This document shows, piece after piece, positions 52,843-62,800 of a DNA stretch of 64,000 nucleotides. The position numbers and the translations under genes were made by a program. The notes beneath the pieces were generated by a model. The model worked only from the letters and a program-made list of their open reading frames with translations, did no database searches and was not told where the DNA came from. The stretch is taken from assembly GCA_963741305.1 (NCBI GenBank), contig CAVUHL010000003.1:2666001-2730000 (forward strand), given 5' to 3'. Every line of letters begins with the position of its first letter. The first letter of the stretch is position 1. Origin of the DNA: DATMER01 sp963741305. Its GTDB lineage: Bacteria; Acidobacteriota; Thermoanaerobaculia; Multivoradales; UBA5704.

Positions 52843-52995
52843 CCCTCACCCCCGACCCCTCTTCCACACGCACTCACACCCGCCCGGGCGAGGGGCGCCA
52901 CCGCCCAACAGCAACAGCAGGTCTGGTTCCTATCCGGTTCCCCCTCTCCCGGGTGGGCGTGAGTGCGTGTGGGAGAGGGGGCTAGGGGGTGAGGG
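52843..52995. repeat. Long inverted repeat element, family A copy 2
   Basis: CCCTCACCCCCGACCCCTCT... and ...AGGGGGTGAGGG form ~55-bp arms. The centre (GCGCCACCGCCCAACAGCAACAGC and CTGGTTCCTATCCGGTT) is the reverse complement of that in the element at 43131. It lies between the convergent panE and histidine kinase stops and could end both transcripts. Confidence 0.8.
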
Positions 52996-53000
52996 TCCAG

Positions 53001-55595
53001 CTACGGCAGGTTCTCGGCGAGGCGCACGACGAACCGCTGGTGCTCGGCGTCGATCTTGTCGAGCTGGCGCAGGCACTCCTCCCGGGACGCCAGCAGACAG
53101 GAGCGCTCCAGCTGCTCGCAGAGCCGGGGCAGGCTGTGCGCGCCGAGGAGCGAGCTCGTCCCCTTGAGCCCGTGCGCGCGGGCCTTGAGCAACGCCCGGT
53201 CGCCGCGCTCGACCGCCGCACGGAGGTCTTTCAGGTAGGGCTGCCTGCGGAACTGCTCGACGAGCCCGGCCACGAACTCGGGCCCGGAGTCCCTGCACAT
53301 GGCGCGCAATGACTCGAGCTGCCGCGGGTCGAGCGCCGCTTCGAGGGGCTCGGAAGGTAGCGCAGCGGGGGGAGTGGCGGCCTCGCTCCCGGAGCCATGA
53401 CCCGCGCCATTGCCGAGCCAGCGCTCGAGCTTGGCCTGCAGCTCCTCGCCCCGGAACGGCTTCGTGATGTAGTCGTTCATCCCCACGGCCAGGCACCTGT
53501 CGAGCTCGTCCTTGATCGCGTGCGCCGTCAGCGCGACGATCGGGACCTGCCCCATCTTGCCCGGGAACAGGCGGATGCGCTCGGTCGCTTCGTAGCCGTC
53601 GAGGTGCGGCATCTGGCAGTCCATCAGCACGAGGTCGTAATCCTCCGCCGCGAGCGCCTCCAGCGCCTCCAGGCCGTTGCCGACCGCGGTGACCCGGTAG
53701 CCGAGGTGCTTGAGGTGCTCGGTGATGACGACCTGGTTGATCGGGTTGTCCTCCACCGTCAGGATGCGCGCGTTGACCGGCTTGCGCGCGACGCTCTCGG
53801 CCTTGGCCGGCGGCGCGCCGGGCGTGAGGGGCACCCGGATCCAGAAGGTCGCCCCCCTCCCCTGCGTGCTCTCGAAGCCGATCTCGCCGCCCATGGCCTC
53901 GACGATCCGCTTGCTGATGGCGAGGCCGAGGCCGGTGCCCCCGAAGCGCCGCGACGTCGAGCCGTCGCCCTGCGAAAACAGCTCGAAGAGCCGGCCATGG
54001 GCTTCGCGGGGGATGCCGATCCCCGTGTCCCGGATCTGTACGCGGATCTGGCCGTCCGCGGCCGTGTCCGCCTGCACGCTCACCGAGCCTCCCTCCGTGA
54101 ACTTGACTGCGTTGCCCACCAGGTTCATCAGCACCTGGCGCAGCCGGCCGGGATCGCCGCGTACCCAGACGGGAAGATCGTCCGCCATGAAGAGCTCGAG
54201 CGTGGTCCCCCTCGCAATGGCACCCAGGCGCAGGATCTCGACCACCTCGCCGAGCGTCGCCCGCAGGTCGAACGGCACGTCCTCGAACAGGAGCTTCCCC
54301 GCCTCGATCTTCGAGAAGTCCAGGATGTCGTCGATCACCCGCAGGAGAGATCCGGTCGAGGACTGGATGAGCCGGGCGTACTGGCTCTGGCGCTCGTCCA
54401 GCTCGGTGGCGAGCAGCAGGTCCGAGAGGCCGATGACGCCGGCCATGGGAGTGCGGATCTCGTGGCTCATGTTGGCGAGGAACTGGGCCTTGGCGCGGGC
54501 GGTGCGCTCGGCGGCCTCTTTGGCGAGGCGCAGCGCCTCGGCGCGCCGGCGCTCGGTCACGTCGCGGTTGATGCTGATGATCGCGGGCCGGCCCTCGTAC
54601 TCGACCGTCGCGGCGTTGATCTCCAGGAACATCCGGCTGCCGTCCTTGCGGTACTGGACGGACTCGAAGTTGTGGTAGACGCCCCCCTCCTGAGTCTCCC
54701 GGATCTGCTGCTGCCCCCGCGCCACGTCGATCGAGATCGAAGCCAGGCTGATCTGCAGGAACTCGTCGCGCGTGAAGCCGTAGATCTCGCAGGCGCGCCG
54801 GTTGACGTTCAGGACCTGCTCGTCCTCGGGGCGGAAGACGATGATCGGGTCGTGGGCGTTCTCGAAGATCTGCCGGTAGTCGCGGCTCGTCCGCTCCAGG
54901 GCCCGCGTGCGCTCCGCCACCAGGACCTCGAGCTCGTCGCGGGCCTGCTGCACCTCGACGTGGGCGCGCTCGAGCTCGGCGGCGCGCAGCTCGAGCTGGT
55001 GGCGCTTGCGCAGGCCCGACCAGCGGTCCCGGTGCTGCTGCCAGCCGACCCAGAGGAGATAGCAGGTCGCCCCGGAGTTTGCCCAGGCGAGCCAGAACGC
55101 CGAAGGCTCGGTCCCGGCCAGCCGGATTACGGTGACGGCCGGCGGGGCGCCCAGCAGCAGGATGTAGAACAGGATGAACGGCAGGGAGTGGAAGTACGTG
55201 AAGATCACCATCGCCTCGACACCCAGGGTCGCGGCGAGGGCGAACACCACGAACGGAGCCAGCCCCTTCTCCAGCGTGAGGAAACAGAGCAGGCCGCTGT
55301 ACAACGCCGCGGTCACCAGCGCGCTGCCGAAGAAGCCCGCCTGCCAGAGACGGGGAGAGCGGTCATAGAAGAGATCAAAGCGCCAGATGAGGATGAGCCG
55401 GCCCAGCCCCAGCAACCCGGCGCAGACCAGGATCCCCGAGAACTCTTGCGTGCGGGTCCGGTGCAGGTCCGCGGCCAATCCGAGGAGAGCGATCGCCGCC
55501 GGGTAGAGCACGGTGCCGCTTTGCGCGCGCCGGGCCATCTCCTGACACGCAGTTCTCCACACTTCTGGCGAGCGTTCGAGCAATGCCTGACGCAA
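53001..55595 (-). CDS. Hybrid sensor histidine kinase with PAS, REC and Hpt domains
   Basis: 864 residues. Residues ~27-190 contain about five or six TM helices, followed by a coiled coil (~195-235) and a PAS domain (~240-350, DYRQIFENAHDPIIVFRPEDE). HisKA with the phospho-acceptor His at ~377 (ANMSHEIRTPMAGVIGLSDL) and HATPase_c (NAVKFTEGG, DTGIGIP, GGTGLGLAI) come next. A receiver with Asp at ~656 (LVLMDCQMPHLDGYEA) and a C-terminal Hpt with His at ~805 (LKARAHGLKGTSSLLG) complete a full phosphorelay. The TTG start has GAGGG 8 bp upstream; the ATG at 55541 is an alternative. No partner regulator is adjacent. Confidence 0.9.
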   Translation of the reverse strand: MRQALLERSPEVWRTACQEMARRAQSGTVLYPAAIALLGLAADLHRTRTQEFSGILVCAGLLGLGRLILIWRFDLFYDRSPRLWQAGFFGSALVTAALYSGLLCFLTLEKGLAPFVVFALAATLGVEAMVIFTYFHSLPFILFYILLLGAPPAVTVIRLAGTEPSAFWLAWANSGATCYLLWVGWQQHRDRWSGLRKRHQLELRAAELERAHVEVQQARDELEVLVAERTRALERTSRDYRQIFENAHDPIIVFRPEDEQVLNVNRRACEIYGFTRDEFLQISLASISIDVARGQQQIRETQEGGVYHNFESVQYRKDGSRMFLEINAATVEYEGRPAIISINRDVTERRRAEALRLAKEAAERTARAKAQFLANMSHEIRTPMAGVIGLSDLLLATELDERQSQYARLIQSSTGSLLRVIDDILDFSKIEAGKLLFEDVPFDLRATLGEVVEILRLGAIARGTTLELFMADDLPVWVRGDPGRLRQVLMNLVGNAVKFTEGGSVSVQADTAADGQIRVQIRDTGIGIPREAHGRLFELFSQGDGSTSRRFGGTGLGLAISKRIVEAMGGEIGFESTQGRGATFWIRVPLTPGAPPAKAESVARKPVNARILTVEDNPINQVVITEHLKHLGYRVTAVGNGLEALEALAAEDYDLVLMDCQMPHLDGYEATERIRLFPGKMGQVPIVALTAHAIKDELDRCLAVGMNDYITKPFRGEELQAKLERWLGNGAGHGSGSEAATPPAALPSEPLEAALDPRQLESLRAMCRDSGPEFVAGLVEQFRRQPYLKDLRAAVERGDRALLKARAHGLKGTSSLLGAHSLPRLCEQLERSCLLASREECLRQLDKIDAEHQRFVVRLAENLP

Positions 55596-55728
55596 CTAAA
55601 ATACCCTCGCTACGACCGGATGGGTCCAGTGTAGTCGAGGGGACGGGAGGGGATCAAGCTGCACGCGCTTTGTGGGTAATCCCAGCGCAAAGTCTGGATC
55701 GACGGCGGACAGTCGCTGCTCCAGGGCT

Positions 55729-56106
55729 GAGTTTTCGGACCAAACGGGCAATTCATCGGACAAAGTCCCGAAGTTTTCGGACAGAATCACAGATTCATCG
55801 GACAAAAACCCGAATTCATCGGACCAATCGCCGGAGTAATCGGACCACCGGCTGAAGTAATCGGACAGAGCCCCGAAGTTTTCGGACCAACCTCCGAAGT
55901 TTTCGGACTGCCGCTCGAAGTTTTCGGACCGCCGGCCGAAGTTATCGGACAACACCCGGGAGTTATCGGACAGCGCCGAGGAGGTATCGGACCACACCCG
56001 AGAGTTTTCGGACTGCGCCGTGGAGTTTTCGGACCACCGGCCGAACTTTTCGGACAGCGCTGTGGAGTTTTCGGACAGCTCCCGGGAGTTATCGGACAGC
56101 CCGACG
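55729..56106. repeat. 21-bp-grid repeat array 3 (RAGTTWTCGGAC motif, direct copies)
   Basis: Eighteen units with an exact 21-bp period: TCGGAC starts at 55735, 55756, 55777 and so on every 21 bp to 56092 without one exception. Each unit is a 12-bp motif, consensus [AG]AGTT[TA]TCGGAC with ATTCATCGGAC and AGTAATCGGAC variants, followed by a 9-bp GC-rich block that differs in almost every unit (for example CAAACGGGC, AAAGTCCCG, TGCCGCTCG, AACACCCGG). It lies in the gap upstream of the histidine kinase. Minus-strand frames stay open because 21 is a multiple of 3, giving artificial heptad peptides. Confidence 0.9.
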
Positions 56107-56319
56107 CCGGATGAAGTCTGGTAATGAAACCATTTCTTCTCCGCTCCAGATAATCAAACGAATGCAAGAACGGCTACTTGCCGTGATCACTCCGATGTGT
56201 TACTCGCGCATCCCTCCGGCCTTGCCGCTAGCACACTGATCGAGCGCCCCACAAGTCCTCACCGAATTTTGTTGTCACGTTTTCTCCGGCCCGCGCACTT
56301 GAAGGGCTGCACGAGCCAC

Positions 56320-56350
56320 TTGCAACCTCCTCCGGCCTGTGCCGTATAAT
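56320..56350 (+). promoter_or_regulatory. Sigma-70-like promoter for the small secreted protein gene
   Basis: TTGCAA (56320-56325) and TATAAT (56345-56350) with a long 19-bp spacer lie 59 bp before the GTG at 56409. The rest of 56107-56408 shows no gene. Confidence 0.45.
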
Positions 56351-56408
56351 CGACGGAAGCAGGTTTGAACAATTTTTTGCTCTAGCAGGACGGGCTGAAG
56401 GAGTCTTC

Positions 56409-56852
56409 GTGCCGACTCTTGGGTATTCCCTGCGCCTCGCGGCGCTCGGGGGAATGGTAGTCCTGTTGTCTTCGCCGCTCCCCGCGTGGTGCGGCGACCC
56501 CCAAAACGTGACATATGCGGATCGGATCCCGCTCGAGGACCTGACCGTTGTTGCCATCGATCCGGCCTCCGCTCCCGCGGAGGCCCGGGCCGTCCTCCAG
56601 CTTCCCGGCGGCGGGCTTCGCATCGTCGCGGCCGGCGAAGAGCTGCGCGAAGCCGGCGTGCGCATCCGCAAGATCCTCGCGGACCGATTGATCGTCGACG
56701 AGGTCGACGGAACCCGGCGGCAGGTCTGGATCTTCCGCGCCCATCCTGGCGAGCGCTCACGCGTTCAAGTGCTCGATCGCGAGCGGCCAGCGCTGCCACC
56801 GATTGTCAAACCGCAGGTTTCGGAACCCAGCAAGAGCTCGGGGAATGGGTGA
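56409..56852 (+). CDS. Small exported protein of unknown function
   Basis: 147 residues, GTG start with AAGGAG 6 bp upstream. A signal peptide (LRLAALGGMVVLLSSPLPAWCG) is followed by a compact domain (about 30-115: ADRIPLEDLTVVAIDPASAPAEARAVLQLPGGGLRIVAAGEELREAGVRIRKILADRLIVDEVDGTRRQVWIFRA). The middle of this resembles the PDZ-like C-peptide of type II secretion GspC proteins or PilP-like proteins ('GD.L..AGV.I..I..D.V.L...G...). A Pro-rich basic tail ends the protein. It lies 4 bp before the giant metalloprotease-like gene and may be its expression or export partner. Family assignment is weak. Confidence 0.6.
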   Translation: MPTLGYSLRLAALGGMVVLLSSPLPAWCGDPQNVTYADRIPLEDLTVVAIDPASAPAEARAVLQLPGGGLRIVAAGEELREAGVRIRKILADRLIVDEVDGTRRQVWIFRAHPGERSRVQVLDRERPALPPIVKPQVSEPSKSSGNG

Positions 56853-56856
56853 GGCG

Positions 56857-59800
56857 ATGAAAATCCGGACAATCCGCCTGCTGCTGCTGGCCGCGGTGCT
56901 CGTGCTCCTCTCTGCCGCAGGCGCGGCAGCGCAGGAGATCGCCTCCGGGGCCCTGACCCTCTCGGGCGACTACGTGGCTGATTTCGTCGAGGACCGCGGC
57001 CAGGTCACGGTCCTGCGGCTGTCAGGCAGCTATGACCGCAATCTGCCCGGGGGCCTTGCCAACGTCGAGCCCCGGACCGTGCTCGCCCAGGAGTTCTACA
57101 AAAAGCACCCCGACAGCTACGACTTCCTCGTGACCTTCACCACCTTTCCGGTGTCTCTCGGGGAAGCGGTCGGCCTGCACTGGAGCGTGCGCAACGGCGT
57201 CCAGGGCATCGGCATCGAGCAGTTCGACAACAGCGGCGGCTTCGGCAGCGACGGGCGGCTCCAGGGCTACATCGACATGGGACCTCTCGCCAGCCACGCG
57301 AACGACCCTTTCGACCCGGCGTTCGAGGAGACCCTGAACGTCCTCACCCACGAGATCCTGCACCAGTGGGCGGCGCACGTGCGCTTCCAGCGGCCCGGCG
57401 AACCGGAGTCGGACGGCCTGCTCGGCCGCGACGGGTCGCACTGGAGCTTCCTGCTCGACTCGGGCGCCTCCGTGCTCTATGGCAACCAGTGGCGCGACAA
57501 CGGCGACGGCACGTTCACCACCGACGGCGGCATGAAGTTCTACAGCCCGCTCGACCTCTACCTCGCGGGCTTCCTCGCCGCCGACGAGGTGCCGCCGTTC
57601 GTGCTGATCGACAGCCCGGGCTTCGACAGGAACCGCCTGCCCGAGCGTGGGGTCACGGTGACCGGCACCCCGGTCCAGGTGACGATCGAGGACGTGATCA
57701 ACGCCGAGGGGCATCGGATCCCGTCCGCCTCCGAGTCCCAGAAGGAATTCCGCGCCGCCTTCCTGCTGGTGACCCGGCCCGACGAGACGGTCCCGCAAGC
57801 GCAGATCGAGGCCCTGGACCGCATCCGCCGCGCCCTCGTCACCCGCTTCGCGGCGCTGACCGGAGGGCGCGGCATCCTGCACGTCTACCCCGAAGCCGTC
57901 CCCGGCGAGGAGACGGGAGCGCCCGACCCGGTGGAGGGCGGCGGGCTGCGCCCCGGCCAGGCCAACCTCTCCGACGCCCTCGCCTGGCTGCGCAGCCGCC
58001 AGGGCGCCGACGGCTCCTGGCTCGACACCGCCGGTACCCAGGCGCGCGACAGCGCGATCGTGCTCGCCACCCTGGCCACTTTCGACTCGGCCCTCGAGCC
58101 AGGCCAGCGCGCCCTCGCCGTGTCCTGGCTCTCTGGCGTGGTGCCGCCCAACACGGACGCCGCGGCCCGCCTGGCGACCGCGCTCCAGGCGGCAGCCCTC
58201 GCCGAGCCCGACCCGGCCCGGAAGGCCGCCGCGAACGCCGCGGCCGAAGCCTTCCGCTCCCGTCTGCGCGAGCGCCAGGGCACCGACGGCGGCTGGGGCC
58301 TGAGCACTGGCTATGGCAGCGATCCGCTGGACACGGCCCTCGCCGTCCTCGCCCTCGCCGGGCAGCCCGGCACGCCGTCCGCGGCCCTCGACCGCGCCGG
58401 GCAGTACCTGCTCGCCAACCGCGGCGCCGACGGCGCGTGGAGCAACGTGGCCCGCGGTGCGAGCCGCACCGGCGCCACCGTGGCTGCGCTGCGCGCCCTC
58501 AAGGCGCTCGGCCGCCATGCCCCGGTCGCCGATGGCGCCCTGACCTTCCTGGCCGCGCGCCAGAACCCCGACGGCGGCTTCGGCGACAGCCCGAGCACGG
58601 CCCATGACACGGCCAACGTGCTGCAGACGGTGGTCGAGCTGGGCACCGCGGACCGCATCGACCTGAGCGCCGCGCTGGGTTACCTGACCTCGCGCCAGAC
58701 CGTCGAGGGCAGCTGGGAGGGGAGCACCTACACGACCGCGGCAGTGGTCTCCGCGCTGCGCCGCCAGGGCACCTTCCCGAACTGGCGCTTCTCCACCCCG
58801 CCCGCGGCCGCGCCGGCTTCCCCCCGCGACGGCGAGCGCGTGACCCTGACCCTTACCGTGGCCAACGACGGCCAGGCCGTCACTCCGGCCAGCCTCCTCC
58901 GCCTCTTCGACGGCGATCCCTCGTCCGGAGGCACCCCGGTGGGCGACGCGCAGATCCCGCCGATCGCGCCCGGCCGCACGGTCGTGCTCGCCCCCACCTG
59001 GGACAGCTTCGGCAAGCCGGGCGAGCACACGCTCTGGGCCGTGCTCGACCCCGACGCGCAGACCGCCGAGATGTCCGAGCTCGATAACCAGGCCTCGATC
59101 CGGGTGGCGGTGCAGCCGGCCCCGGCCGGCGCCGAGCTCGAAGTGCGGAGCGTGGACGTGGCGATCCTGCCCGCGCAGCCCTCCACGCTGCCGGTCCTGC
59201 TCGGCATCGCCGTGTCCGTGCGCAACCTCGGCCAGACCGCCGCCGCCGCGGTGGCGGTGCAGCTCTGGCACGGACCTCCAGAGACAGGCGAGCTGATCGA
59301 CCAGGTCACGGTCTCCGTTCCGAGCCGCTCCAGCAGCGCCGCCAACTTCCTTTACGACCTGACCGCGGCCGGCACCACGGCTTTCACCGTGGTCGTCGAT
59401 CCCGGCAGCGCCATCGCCGAGGCCGACGAGACGAACAACACGGCCACGGCCACGGTCACCACGCAGGCTGCCGTGGACCTCGAGGTCACCGTGGCCGACC
59501 TGGCCCTGAGCGGCTCCGCCTACCTCGGCGTGGACGCCACGTTCGAGGCCACCTTCCGCAACCAGGGCACGGTCGATTCCGGCGACGCCGTGGTGCGCTT
59601 CTCGGTGGTCCAGGGGAGCACCGTGCGCGAGCTGGGCAGCCGCACGATCCAGCTCGACGCCGGGCAGAGCCTCACCCAGAGCGTGATCTGGCGCGTGGAC
59701 CTCGAAGGCGAGCTTCAATTCGTAGCCGAGGTCGATCCCGGGGCCACGGTACCTGAGGCCGACGAGACGAACAATTCCGCCTCGCTTGCGTTCACTTCCG

Positions 59801-62800
59801 GCCAGGTCACCCAGCCCAACCTGGTGGTCTCGCACGCGGACCTGGCCTTCTCGCCCAAGCCCGGCCGCGAGGGGCGGCCGCTGACGGTCACCGCGCTGGT
59901 GCGCAACACCGGCGGCCAAGCCGTGACCAACGTCGAGGTGGCCTTCTACCAGGGCAACCCGGCGCAGGCCGCGCCGCGCATCGGCGACATCCAGGTGATC
60001 CCCGAGCTGGCGGCGGGCGCCTCGGCCACGGTCAGCCTGACCTGGCCGCGGGTGCCGGACGCCAACGACCGTGTCATCCACGTGGCGGTCGATCCGGACC
60101 AGGAGACCGCGGAGTTCTCGGAGAGCGACAACGTCGCCTTCCAGGTCCTGGAAGTCCTCTCCCTGCCCGACGCGGCGCTCTCCTCGGCATCGCTGCGGCT
60201 GGAGCCGGGCGTGCCCGCGCCAGGCCAGCCGGTGACCCTGATCGTGACCGTGTCCAACCTGGGCGAACAGGAGTCCGAGGGCCTCGTGGTGCGCGCCTCC
60301 GACGGCGGCACGCCGGTGGGCGGCGACCAGGTGATCCCGGTGCTGGCGGGCCGCGGCTCGGCCCAGGCCTCCTTCACCTGGACCTTCGCGGCAGGCTCCG
60401 AGGCGCGGCCGATCGTAGCCGTGGCCGATCCGGACGGCGCCGTGGAAGAGGGCTCGGAGAGCAACAACTCGGCCGGAGTCGAGGTGTCGGTCCAGGACGG
60501 CGACTTCTTCGCCACCAACCGCTACTTCTCGCCCAACGGCGACGGCGTCAAGGACACGACGCGCTTCTTCTTCCGCCTGGGCGCGCCCGCGGACGTGACC
60601 GTCGAGGTGGTGAGCCCCAAGGGCGAGGTGGTACGCCGGCACACGGGGCCGGAGCTCGCCGGCATCGAGAGCGGCAGCTATGAGTGGGACGGCCGGGACG
60701 AGCGCGGCCTGCTGGCGCCCGACGGCGGCTACAGGCTGCGCGCCGTCGGCCCGGGCGGCGCCGAATTCGGTGTCGCCGTGGCAACCCTCGACACCGACCG
60801 CTGGCCGCTCCTCAAGGCCATGGGCACACCGTACGCAAGCTTCCAGAACCTGACCTGCGACCTGCCCAGATCTTTCTCCGAAGTGGTCAGCAGCGACGAC
60901 GGCCAGTGGCTCTTCCTCGACCGGTGGACCCACGGCGACCCCGCGTACCCGCCCGCGATCTACCGGATGAACGAGGCCGGCGGCGACCTGCGGCCAATCG
61001 CTCCCTCGCCGGACGGCGGCTTCGCGGTCTCGCCCGACGGCTCCAGGATCGCCTTCTCCGACTCGACCCTCTGGATCACCAACTCGGACGGCAGCGGGCT
61101 GCGCGAGATCTGGGACGGAGATAGCTACTGGCACGGGTTCACGCCCGGCGGCGAGGCCGTGGTCACGATCACGGACGAGCGGATCGTATCCGTGCCCCTC
61201 GACGGCTCGGCGCCGCGGATCCTGTTCGCCATCAACCCCGCCAACGACTACGAGACCATCGGCGACTCCTACTTTTCGCCCGACCGTCGCACGGTGATCT
61301 TCCCACTCTGGACGAGCTACGAAGCCGGCGAATACCGGGTCCTCGACGTGGAAACCGGACAGGTGGCCGCGCTGGCAACCTTCGCGGAGTCCTACTGGGA
61401 CCATTTTGCGTGGTCGCCCGATGGCACACGCGTGGCCGTGGCCGAGCCGCGCCTGGGCCGTATCCTGGTCCGCGACACGGCCGGCAACCTGATCCGCGCC
61501 TTCCCGATCCCGGCCCAGTCGAGATCTTCGGTTCCGGAGTACGAGCCTGAGGGGCCATTCACCAGCGGCACGCCGCGGGTCCACTACGTCTTCCGGCCCA
61601 CCTGGGGGGATACGGGGAGCGAGCTGGCGGCGCTGGTGGCGTATGAGGAGGATGGCGAGCGCTACGCAAACATCATGCGCTTCGACCTGACCACGGGCGA
61701 GGCCGAGCCGGTGCTCTGGCTCGAGCCTTCCGCAGGCGGCAACCAGTCCTACCACGTCTCCACCTGGGACGGCTCGTCCTGGGTCGAGCGGGGAGAGTTG
61801 CACTACGGCTTGGCCTACCAGGAACAGCGGCTGGACCTGTCGCGCTTCCTGCCGGACCCCGCGGGCGAATTCAAGGTGCGCATCCGCCAGACCGGCCTCG
61901 AGGCAGCTCACGTCGATACGGTCGCGCTGGTCGCCGGACGCCGCCCGCTGGAGCCCGCCTCGGCCGTCCGGCTCGGCGCCGGAACCGACATGCGCGCCGC
62001 CTTGGCCGGCCACGACGAAGAGGTGGTCGACCTCCACGAAGCCGAGATGGAGGTCCGCTGGGCGGACGTTCCCCCCAACCGCCGCTTCTTCCTCTCGCTG
62101 ACCGCGCGCGAGGAGGGCGACCTGAACGCGCGCGGCGCGCGTCCGTTCACCTATCCCGCTGCCGAAGACGGGGCCTACACCCATGTGCTGGGCGGCGCCA
62201 CGGCGCTCGTGGCCGACGGCGAACAGACCGCCGCGGACGATCTGCCCGGCATCCTCTTCTCCGAGGTCACCCGGCCCGAGACCGGCCATCCGGCCGAGGT
62301 GGTCTGGGGCTACGTCAAGAGCGACGGCGAGCACATCTACGCCGCCCTCGACTTCACGGTGGACAACACGCTGGACGGCGAGCGCGACTGGGGCGCCCTC
62401 CAGGTGGCCATGCCAGAAGGCTGGAAGGAGTTCCGGGTCACTGCGTCGGACGACCGCTGGGGCAAGGCCGGCTTCATCCGCACCGGCAAGGTCGGCCACA
62501 CGCACAAGTACTACGAGTTCAAGGTCCCGCTCTCCGAGATCGAGGCCGCCGCGGGCTCCACGGTGAAACTGCGCTTTCAGGCCTACGGTACCGCCGCGCT
62601 GCTCGACGGCGAGGAGCTGCTGCCCTGGAACACCTCCGGCTCCCCCCTGTACTGGGCGCCCTTCGAGCGCACGCTGGTCTACAACTCGAGGAACGAGGTC
62701 TGGGCCATCTTCCTCGACGAGGACAAACGCCTGCAGCGCTTCCCCGGCGGTTCCTTCGATCCCTCCTACGTCACACTGCCGGTAGTCGCGCCGGCCTTCG

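Noticed and set aside
55596..55997. Minus-strand frame through array 3 encoding heptads such as LSDNFGR and WSENFGA
   Set aside because: The period of 21 is divisible by 3, so all frames repeat as heptads; two minus frames are open at once, with no start, ribosome site or wobble-position bias. It is treated as a by-product of the DNA repeat.
55729..56106. TIGR-type guide array
   Set aside because: There are short variable blocks, but the units are 21 bp with a single constant motif each and no Tas-like (Nop-domain) protein is nearby.
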